Positions 24,401 to 32,432 of a stretch of 64,000 bases of DNA are shown here, one piece after another; the first letter of the stretch is position 1; each line of letters starts with the position of its first letter. Source of the DNA: Sternotherus odoratus (lineage: Eukaryota; Chordata; Testudines; Kinosternidae); the NCBI GenBank assembly GCA_032164245.1, contig JAVMKO010000002.1, positions 179,868,920 through 179,932,919 of the forward strand. Direction: 5' to 3'. The position numbers were made by a program, and so were the translations under genes. The notes beneath the pieces were generated by a model. It did not search any database, was not told the DNA's origin, and worked only from the letters and a program-made list of their open reading frames with translations.

Positions 24401-24795
24401 GTGCCGAGGAAGGCCGCCGCCTGCCGAAAAAAGCACACCCAGTCCGGGCGCGCGTTCGGGGCATACACATTAACTAGATTGAGAATGACGCCCTCCACGC
24501 GGGCCCGGACGTGCAGCAGGCGGCCCGGCACAACCTCGGCGACCCCCAGCACCTCAGGCCGTAGCCCGGCGGAGAACAGGGTAGCCACCCCAGCCGAACG
24601 GGCACTGAGGTGGCTAAAATACACCCCGTCCCCCCACTCCAGCCGCCAGCTAGCCTCGACGGCTGGAGCCATGTGGGTCTCCTGCAGGAAGATCACAGAG
24701 TACCCCCCCTCCCGAAGGAAGGAGAGCACCTGGCTCCTGCGGAGACCCAACCTACAGACTCGGGTGTTTAAGGTGGCGAAGATGGTACAATTCAT
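21494..24795 (-). pseudogene. Tx1-like ORF2: APE endonuclease, reverse transcriptase, C-terminal CCHC; broken
   Basis: ORF2 nicks the target DNA and copies the LINE RNA into it. From ATG 24,795 the first 413 residues (to 23,554) are an APE-type endonuclease. The expected residues are all visible: N10, E39 (QETH), Y111 (NVYAPN), D144/N146 (GGDFN), D207 (SQIDR), D231/H232 (SDHH). A frameshift near 23,570-23,590 leads into the RT start: NKSPGMDGLIVEF, LPKKGDLCDLRNWRPVSLL. A small deletion near 23,115-23,130 shifts frame again into motif A (SLDQEKAFDRMDH). Reading then breaks after EPVSFGR near 22,850, and the next frame (22,924-21,494) resumes well past the catalytic YADD and QGCP-type motifs, which I cannot find. 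The C-terminus has CPFCGEREDLAHAYLEC (C-x2-C-x7-H-x4-C). About 1,100 codons remain, roughly 150-200 short of the family length. Confidence 0.88.
24792..24795 (-). promoter_or_regulatory. ATGA overlap between ORF1 stop and ORF2 start
   Basis: The last ORF1 codon CAA is followed by TGA, whose TG belongs to the ORF2 ATG (ATGA). The same four bases join ORF1 and ORF2 in copy 2 (32,429-32,432). Such overlaps are used for termination-reinitiation of translation in some non-LTR elements. That role is inferred here. Confidence 0.75.
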
Positions 24796-27629
24796 TGCGA
24801 GGGCTGGGGTGAATCCTCACAGGCAGAAGGGTGGATGGCCCCCGGCAGGCCCTGCAACAACCCATGCTCGACCCCGAAGGCGAGCAGGGAGTTGCGGAAG
24901 GTTCGGGCCCGCCGGTTGGCCAATATGTTCTGCCTCCCGGTCCCTATCCCCTCCCCCAAAAGGGCCTTCACAGCCCGGAGGACTTGATGGAAATCCCCCC
25001 AGCGATGGAGGGTGAGCTGCACCTTCTCCCTGGAGCCACGAGTGTCTCTCAGGAAGTGGCGCAGCTCATCCCTCAGCGCTGAGGGAGATACGGGAGCCGA
25101 GCGGCTACCGCCCTCCGGTGGGGCACTTGAAGGGACTTCGTGGCCCTCTGAGACGAGCGAGTGAGTCTGGGAACCCTGGCGCAATTGCGCCGGGTGACCC
25201 GTCTCCATTCCTGGCGTGGAAAGGGGCGGCGGAGGAGGTAGCGCAGCCCCTAAAACCATGGGGGTTGGAGGTTCAAGAACTACCCCCTGAGAGTCATCCG
25301 GATGGCTTGATGGTGGGATGACCTCGGGGGTGGCAGTAACGATGGGAGCGGAAGGGGCGGAGGCAGGGGACGGGGCAGAAGTGGGGACCAGGCTTGGGGC
25401 TGGGACAGGAGTGGGGACTGGATCTGTGATTGGGGTAGGTGTGGGGGCTGGCACTGGATCGGGCAAAGGGAAAGGGAGGTGACTGGGATCGTGATCATGA
25501 TCGCTGGATGGGGCTGGTTCGGGATGAGGGGCTGGGTTAGGGACGGGGTCAATTTTGGATCTGGGACAACAGAGGTTGTGGGGGCAACAGTGAAATCAGG
25601 GTCCCTAGCAGCTGAGCTGCCGGGGTGCGGCTCCTCTCGACCTACAGATGGGGTCGGGGGATTGGGAACAGGAGGGGGGCCTTCCTCGATGCCGGGTGCA
25701 GGCAACTCGACAGGTGCGTCGCCTGCAGCCATGGCATCGGGCACGATGGTGACTGTAACTGGGCCCCTCTCTGAAGGGGTGGGCGACTGCACGGTCCCTT
25801 CAGGACCCACTGACCCAGGGCCCAGCTGCTCAGCATTGGCCGTCGCCCCGAGGGGCTCAGCAGCCTCTGCCACGTCGCCGTTAGCAGCCGGGCAGGTGGG
25901 AAGGGTCAGGGGCGCCCCAAGGACCGGAGCAGGGGCTTCCTCCAAAGAAGGGCAGGGGGAAGGAAGGGGCGGCGGGAACAAAGCACCCCCCAGGTCGAGG
26001 CCCGCTGGCAAGGGGTCGTCCTCCCCCTGGGTGAATGGGGTCAGACCCAGGGCCTCAATCTCATGATAGATGGGGGGGAGGGCGGGCTCTAAGGCCTCAG
26101 CAACCTCCCCTCCGGACACCGGGGCGGCAAGCGCCCCTGTGTCAATGGTGGTAGGGGAATGGGGGGGTCGATGGTGCGGGGTCTGAAGGAGCTCCCGCAG
26201 CAGCCCCCTCACAGGGAGGGTGATCGGGGGAGACGGGTTCGTCTCCGGCCGCTGCCGTGGCCGTAGCAGCCGGCACCGCCTGCTGGGCTTCGTCCGGGGT
26301 TACGGCAGATGGTGGGGGGCTAGCCCCCCGCAGCACCTTTAGGGGGGCTACAGCTCCCTCCTCATAAGAGCGATGGGAGCGGGCCCGCGGTCTGCGGGCA
26401 GCACGCTTCCCCCGGATGAGCACCCAGCTCTCTAAGGTGGAGGAGGAGGTGGAGGGCCGGTCTGCTCGAGCAGGGCCAGGGGGTGAAGGGTCCGGGTCTT
26501 GGGATGGGACAGCGGGGGAAGGGAAAACCTCCCCCTGGGGCGGGCCCTCCCTCTCGGCTCTTGAAGACCCCGTCACCTCCTCCCCTGTGGAGGGAGGGGC
26601 GGCAGTATCAGCGGTGGCGACCGGGCCACTCGGGGCACCGGCGTTGACGGGGCCAGTGTCCCTTCGAGTCCCGGGGGTCCCGGGCTCCCCTTCGGTCCAA
26701 GCCAGGGGGCAGTCCCTCCGGACGTGCCCCGTTGCCCGGCAGAGGAAGCACCAGGCCTCCCCCGCCGAGTAGTGGACCCGGTGGTATGCTCCCTGGTATG
26801 GCACCAGAAAGGAGCCCTACAGGGGCGCTCCGCCACGTGCCACCGCCAGCGATACTTGAATCTGTACTTGCCAGCGGAAAGATAGTACATGGCGTAGGAC
26901 GGGGTCCTTGTAGCCTGAGGAGAGAGGGGTAATAACTGAAATAGGCTTCCCCAGGGTGGAGAGGGCGGGAAGCAGGGCAGCATTAGGGAGGCAGGGCTCG
27001 ATGGAAGTTAAAACCACCCGTACGCCCAGGTCCTCCAAGGGTTCTAACGGGACAAATACGCCCCCCACCGACATGCCCTTTTCCACCGCCTCTTGGGCGG
27101 CGGCCTCCGATGCCAGGAAGAAGACCATCTTCCCGTACATCTTGGAGGCCGCCACAATGTTCCTGGGCCCCACAACCCGCGCCAGCGCTCACACATAGGT
27201 TTCACCATTGGGCAAGGCTGGCACCAGGTGGCAATGGATACCGTGCCTCCTGGTGAGCGAGTGGAAGCGGAGGCGGCGGGGCGGCAGCCACCTGGGCGTA
27301 CACCCTGCTGGCTGGAGGGTCCTCAGAGCTGGTGGAGGGGATGGCTGGGGAAGGAGGGGCCATGGCAGATGTCGACGCCGCGGCCATAGGGGCAGCCCCG
27401 CCCGCGGGAGGTGTCGTTTTGCGGGCAGGGCCCTTTCCCGTCTTTTTCCCCTGGCCCTTCCTGCTGGTGGAAGGGGCGGCCACAGCAGCGGCAGGGACCG
27501 GGCAGGGGCCGGTCGAGAGGGTGGCCGTAGGATTGGGCAGGGGCAATGGCAAGGGAGGGGGGGGGAGATCAGGTGAGTGGGGACTGGAGGAGGGGCAGGG
27601 GCGGAAACAGGGGCAGGGGTCTCCTCCAT
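24792..27629 (-). pseudogene. Tx1-like ORF1 (RNA-binding, CCHC knuckle), copy 1; frameshifted
   Basis: ORF1 proteins of this clade coat the LINE RNA. The start is taken as ATG 27,629 (MEETPAP), which matches the start in copy 2 and in the duplicated 5' segment. A Pro/Ala-rich N-terminus follows, with a frameshift near 27,540. After HSLTRRHGIHCHLVPA there is TGA at 27,189-27,191. Next is a compact domain (NIVAASKMYGKMVFFLASEA to LSTLGKPISVITPLSSGYKD), like the region before the knuckle in Tx1 and ZCCHC3-type proteins. TAG at 26,817-26,819 precedes CFLCRATGHVRRDC (C-x2-C-x4-H-x4-C). A very long Pro/Ala/Glu-rich tail carries frameshifts near 26,150-26,210 and 25,470-25,500. The C-terminus (ELRHFLRDTRGSREKVQL to PQPSQ) is conserved with copy 2. 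The stop TGA overlaps the ORF2 ATG. Confidence 0.82.
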
Positions 27630-27639
27630 GACAGTAAGG

Positions 27640-27928
27640 GGGTAGGAGGAGCCCCATGGGAGTAGGGGTAGGGGGTAACCACTCCTCCCCACTAAACTGT
27701 AGGGGGGAGAGGAGGGTCTGGTGGAGGGGTTAGGCAAGGGAAAGGGTGAACCCCTCCTCTCCGCCGGGCTGCAAGCAGGAGAGGAGGGTCCAATGAGGGG
27801 GGCTGGACAGGCAAGGGGAAGGGGCTAACCACTCCTCCCCGCTGTGCGAGCGGGAGAGGAGGGCACCCCAGAGGCACAGGAAGGGGAAGGGGGGGCTAGG
27901 CTGGAAGCAGGGGAGGAGGGTGCTCCAG
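27640..27928 (-). repeat. Inner block of hairpin monomers (5' UTR type)
   Basis: Four degenerate units of about 60-80 bp. Each has CGCTCCTCCCCGC or a variant, an 8-15-bp spacer and GCGGGAGAGGAGG or a variant, so each unit can fold into a GC-rich hairpin. The same monomers occur in the true 5' UTRs (28,735-28,930; 35,365-35,570). Their presence inside the ORF1 region marks an internal duplication. At 27,926-27,930 a monomer is fused straight to ORF1 sequence. Confidence 0.75.
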
Positions 27929-28686
27929 GGTGGAGAGGGCGGGAAGCAGGGCAGCATTAGGGAGGCAGGGCTCGACGGAGGTTAAAACCACCCGTACGCC
28001 CAGGTCCTCCAGGGGTTCTAAAGGGACAAATACGCCCCCCGAGACATGCCCTTTCCACCGCCCCTTTGGCGGCGGCCTCCGATGCCAGGAAGAAGACCAT
28101 CTTCCCGTACATCTTGGAGGCCACCATGATGTTCCAGGGCCCCACCACCCACGCCAGCGCTCGCGCGTAGGTTTTCAACATTGGGCGAGGCTGGCACCAG
28201 GTGGCAGCGGATACCGTTCCTCCTGGTAAGCGAGTGGAAACGGGAGTGGAAAGGGCTCCGTCCCCCAGACTGGGCAGCAGAGGCGGCGGTCGGGGTGGGT
28301 GGCGGGGCGGCGGCCACCTGGGCATATGCCCTGCGGGCTGGAGGGTCCGCAGAGCTGGTGGAGGGGACCCCCACTAGCCAAACACAGCCGGGGGGGATTA
28401 GGGCTGGGGAAGGAGGGGCCGCGGCAGATGTTGAAGCCGCGGCCGGAGGGGCGGCCCCACCCGTGGGAAGTGTTGTTTTCCGGGCGGGGCCCTTTCCCTT
28501 TTTTCCCCCCTGGCCCTTCCTACTGGTTGAAGGGTCGACCACGGCAGCGGCATGGATCGGGCAGGGGCCAGTCGAGAGGGCGGCCGCAGGAGTGGGCGGG
28601 GGCAATGGCAAAGGGAGGGACGGGGCTGGGGCACTGGGGACTGGAGGAGGGGCAGGGGCAGGAATAGGGGCAGGGGTCTCCTCCAT
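27929..28686 (-). pseudogene. Duplicated partial ORF1 N-terminus in LINE copy 1
   Basis: ATG 28,686 (MEETPAPIPAPAPPPVPSAP) opens a 222-residue frame to 28,018. It repeats the N-terminus found again at 27,629. Family sequence continues, out of frame, to 27,929, ending inside the region equivalent to LPNAALLPALSTLG. It then jumps back to 5' UTR monomers. A 40-bp block (28,363-28,402) adding IPPGCVWLVGVP to the protein is absent from copy 2. It matches the 5' UTR at 29,322-29,361 at 39 of 40 bases. This product would lack the knuckle. Confidence 0.75.
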
Positions 28687-30243
28687 GATGATAAGGGGGC
28701 GGGAGGAGGCCCTATGGGAGTAGAGGTAGGGGAGGGGGGAACCGCTCCTCCCCGCTGAACTGTATGCGGGAGAGGAGGGTCTAGCAGAAGGGGCAGGTGA
28801 AGGAAGGGGCTAACCGCTCCTCCCCGCGGGGCTGCAAGCGGGAGAGGAGGGCACCCCAAAGGCACGGGAAGGGGGGGCAACCGCTCCTCCCTGCTAGGCT
28901 GGAGGCAGGGGAGGAGGGTGCTGGCAGGGGTCAAGGGCGGGCACGAGGGATAATACAAAGGCTCCTGCACTTGGAGGAGGAGGGGCTACAAAATCATGGG
29001 GTGGGGGGTGAAAGTGAACCTGATGGGAGGGGGGCGCACAGGCACCTAAAGGGAAATGTGGGCACACGCGATGGAGGAGGGGAACTAGGGAGGACTGGGG
29101 AGTAAAGGGCCTGGGTAGGAACACAAAATGGAGGCTGAAAAAGGGCGGGAAACTGAAAACTCAAAGTTTGGGGCGGGGCCAGGAATGAAAATCTAAGGGC
29201 TAGGGGAGGAAGGGCTGACCGAAAGAATCTTCCGGAAAAAACCTAAGGGGTGGGTGGGGCAAACTAAAGGAAGGGAGCAACTAAAGAAAAAAGGGATTGA
29301 AAAATGGTTGGGGGGGCAGGAGGGGACCCCCACTAGCCAAACACAGCCTGGGGGGATTAGGAAAAGTCCAGGGTGGGGTGCGTGCGCCCACAGGCGCCTG
29401 TGCACCGCACAGTCCTTGCCGCTCACAGTCCCAGGTGTTTAAAGGTCGAGAGAAGCCGACACCCTCGTCGAGGGGCAAGGTCCAGGTGTTGGTGGGTTGG
29501 TGGAGGGGGCAGCGGTGGGGGTGGTGGTCCGGGGAGCAGATGGACAAGGGGGAGGGCTCCGTGCCTTTCCCCCGTGCTTCCCCTGGTAACAGCAATCCCA
29601 CCACCCCAAGAGCACAGATGACAGAGTTACTCAGTCCAGTTTGAAAACCCCCTCCACAAAGTCCTTTGATGAACGTCTTCTTTCCTCACCTCCTCGATGG
29701 TAGCAGCGGCTTCGGGGTGGTGGTGAGCAGCAGGTCGGTGGAGAGGCCCAGTGATAGTAGTGGTGGTGGTGGTGGTGTCTGGGCCTCTCCCCCCCAGAGG
29801 CAGTGGGGGGGGGGCAGGCCAGCAGGCCCCCGCCCCCGCTCAGCAACAGTCCTTTTCGGTGAGGGGGGGGTGGCGCTCAACCCAGCTGGTAACAGGCAAG
29901 GCAGTCCAAAGGGGGAGCTCCAGATGGTGTTGGTAGCAGCCACAGGGAAACAGGGGGGTGAGTAGGTGTGTGGTTGGTAGGAAAGTCCTGGCAGCAGCGG
30001 TGGGGCCAGGTGGAGGGGGAAGGAAGGGGCTCCAGGGAGTGGTGATGGTAGCAGCAGCCCTTGCACCCCTAGAGCCCCTTGTGGACCTTCCCCTTGGCCC
30101 TGTGGGCTGGTGGTTTCCAGGCAGGAGCCTCTCCAGAAACTCCTACCTTGCCCCAGCCCTGCTTCCTTCCAGGTACCTGAGAAGCTCCTCACAGCAGCCA
30201 GGCCTGTCTGCTTCTCCAGGCAGAGGAGAGACCCGCAGGAGGA
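28687..30243 (-). promoter_or_regulatory. 5' UTR of LINE copy 1, with hairpin monomers
   Basis: Three GC-rich hairpin monomers (28,735-28,930) lie just upstream of the ORF1 start. About 1.3 kb of GC-rich non-coding sequence, collinear with copy 2 (35,570-36,899), lies further upstream and includes a GGT run (29,758-29,778). By analogy with other LINEs the internal promoter should lie here, but no core promoter word is obvious. The 5' end is placed where homology to copy 2 stops, just before the solo LTR. Confidence 0.6.
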
Positions 30244-30248
30244 GCAGC

Positions 30249-31385
30249 TGTGACGGTGCTGTTCCTGGTGGGATCCAACTGTGAGTGTCAGATCAGGACA
30301 GATTGCTTTCAAAGGGGAAACTACAGCCCAAAGCTGGGGTTTTTCCACACTAAGGCAAACCAAACCAGCCAAACAGAAAAGACTTTGGTTTCGCCCCACT
30401 GGCTAACCACAAGTCACACAAGCAATTCCCTTAGACACTCCAGCTTCCCAGTATCACCACCAGCAGCCACCTGTCCTGGGGATCAATGGTTATGAAAACC
30501 AATCCCCCAAATAAAGAAAACGGTTCTCCCCAATTCCAAAGAATCAGGCCCCAGACCCAGGTCAATATACCAATCAGATCTTACCACAAATCACGCTGTT
30601 GCCAATCCTTTAGATTAGAATCTAAAATCTAAAGGTTTATTATACAAGGAAAAAGGTATAGGTGAGGGTTAAGAATGGTTAAAAGAAATCAATTACATGC
30701 AGTAATGGCACATCTCTTGGTTTAGGCTTGCAGCAAAGGTAGAATAAACTGCAGGTTCAAATCAAAGTCTTTAGAAAACATCCCATTTTAGGAATGGGTC
30801 AGAACCTTAGTTCAGAGTTCACCTGTGTAGCAAAGTCCATTCAGAGCTGGAAGCAAGACAGGCTGCATGCTGAAGGTACAGACAAAATGGAGAATGCTTC
30901 TTCCAGCTTTTATAGACTCTGTCTTCTGGGCCAAGACCCTCCTCCTTCTTTTGCAGAGTCCGGTTGCAAAATGGAGGTTTACAGTCACAAGGTCCAATCA
31001 CCAGACTTCTCCAGGATTCAGTTTCTGACCAGGCAGTGACATTCCTAGAGCAGCTTGGGTGTGGACAGGCATATACAAAGTCCATTGTGTGGTTGATGTT
31101 CCTTAATGGGCCATCAGGCAGCCCAAGTCAAGCTGACGCCCAGTATTGAGGACTCTTCTCCCCCAGCAGAGCACAATATTTGGAAAGACAGACAGTTCAG
31201 AGCCAATATTATAGCTCTAACTACAAAATTGATACACACATATCACTGGCATATTTATAATCAGCCATTCATAACCTGGTTGCAGGCACCCATTATGACC
31301 CCCTGTACATAAGATTTGGTGCCACTATAGGACCCTGGTTGCAGCAATGACTTATAGGGTCCCAAATTATTTCAGTCATGTGACA
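30249..31385 (-). mobile_element. Solo LTR of an endogenous retrovirus-like element
   Basis: 1,137 bp with TG...CA ends (TGTGACGGTG at 30,249; CATGTGACA ending at 31,385) flanked by a 5-bp GCAGC duplication (30,244-30,248 and 31,386-31,390). On the minus strand a TATAAAA box lies at 30,914-30,908. An AATAAA signal lies at 30,641-30,636, about 270 bp downstream, so U3, R and U5 are ordered as in a minus-strand LTR. No gag, pol or env sequence is attached, so the internal part was lost by LTR-LTR recombination. Removing the LTR and one GCAGC rebuilds the same LINE/A junction that is seen uninterrupted at about 36,896-36,905. Confidence 0.88.
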
Positions 31386-31386
31386 G

Positions 31387-31468
31387 CAGCCTCAGGATGT
31401 GCACCTTTTGGTTTCCCAGGAGGTGGGTGGGCCTAAGCCCACCTATTGCTGAAGTCCCTCCCCCAGCC
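31387..31468. repeat. 82-bp segment A, copy 2
   Basis: Between the 5' end of LINE copy 1 (after the solo LTR) and the 3' end of LINE copy 2. It has the same ends as copy 1 of the segment and differs from copy 3 at 3 of 82 positions. Confidence 0.9.
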
Positions 31469-31502
31469 TGGCGGGAGGGACACTAGACCCGGGGCCAATT
31501 GA

Positions 31503-32432
31503 TTACGGGGGACAACTAATGAAAAAAAGGACAGGGGAGTGCATGAGGGTTACAGGTTCAAAACGAGGGTACAGGATGGGGACACCGAGCAGAGAACCCC
31601 GCTCAGCGCCCACTGCTCCATGAAAATGCAGAGGGAGGCTGTGGACGCTGCCCAGTGGAACTCTGCCCGGATGCGTGACTGAACGAGTGACCGGATGACC
31701 TGAAGGAGACCCCACAGTCGCACCGGACCCCCCCGTCTGGCATCCTCCTCCTGGTGTTATAGATGGTGGCTTTGGCAAGCGCCAGGAGGAGGTTGACGAG
31801 GAGGTCTCGCAACTTTGTGGGGCCATGGATGGGGTGTCCAAAATAAAAAGGTGTAGGGAGAAGTGCAGCCAGCACCTCAATAGGAGGTTCTGGAGGAGCC
31901 GGAATAGGGGCTGCGGCCTCGCGCACTCAAGGTGGGCGTGCGCCAGGTCCTCCTTCGTGCCATGGAAGGGGCAGGTGTCGGGCACAGGAAGGAACTGCTC
32001 CAAGTACACGCCCGTGCTCTCAGCTCCATAAAGGAGCTGCGAACTAATATCCCCGGCGGGCCGTGGAATTAGTGTGGAACGGAAGGTGGCCCACCGGGGC
32101 CACTCACCCTCGTTCGGTGGTAGGTAGTCCCGCCACTTGATATCGGGGTGGGACGCGAGGGTGAGGAGATGGAACGTGTGAAGCACGAGCGTGTACAGCT
32201 GTTTCCTCGGCGCGGTTTGAAACAGGACTGGCTGCAAGGTGTGCAGCCGGCTCGGGGTATGGGAGTATGAAGGCCGGGAGGGCTCACGAAGCCGGAGCCC
32301 AAGTGCCATTTCCGGAGGGCCTGGGGTGAGGAGCGAGCGGGGAGAACCCTCTCGGAGGGAGAACCGAGAGCTCCTGCGAAGACCCACCCAATAGCCTCGG
32401 GTGTTTAAGTCGGCAAGGATGGTAAAGTTCAT
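31503..32432 (-). pseudogene. Tx1-like ORF2 remnant, endonuclease and RT deleted in frame
   Basis: The 309-residue frame starts like ORF2 (MNFTILADLNTRG, then GLRRSS). After FSLREGS it continues directly with the ORF2 C-terminal region (PPEMALGLRLREPSRPSYSH onward). Compared with copy 1, the sequence equivalent to about 22,290-24,710 is gone. LREG occurs at both edges in copy 1, so the deletion probably used short homology. No catalytic residue of the RT remains, and only the first endonuclease Asn is left. The C-terminal motif is altered to CPFHGTKEDLAHAHLEC, with the second Cys changed to His. A protein could still be made in principle, but it would be neither an endonuclease nor an RT. Confidence 0.82.

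Larger units (their letters stand above)
21415..30243 (-). mobile_element. Tx1-clade LINE, copy 1 (long, inactive)
   Basis: Minus-strand non-LTR retrotransposon of about 8.8 kb. From its 5' end: a 5' UTR with GC-rich hairpin monomers (30,243-28,687); a first, partial ORF1 start (28,686-27,929); a second block of monomers (27,925-27,640); the fuller ORF1 (27,629-24,792); ORF2 (24,795-21,494); and a short 3' UTR of about 80 bp. An ORF1 with a CCHC knuckle plus an ORF2 with APE endonuclease, RT and a C-terminal CCHC is the Tx1/L1 layout. No poly(A) tail is visible at the 3' end, where the sequence passes straight into the 82-bp A segment. Several frameshifts, stops and one internal RT deletion make it dead. 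Confidence 0.88.

Noticed and set aside
21494..24795. A possible functional reverse transcriptase
   Set aside because: At least two frameshifts and loss of the catalytic motif region. It cannot encode an active enzyme.
30812..31085. Small frames within the solo LTR
   Set aside because: LTRs of this type are non-coding. The frames are short and overlap TATA and polyadenylation signals.
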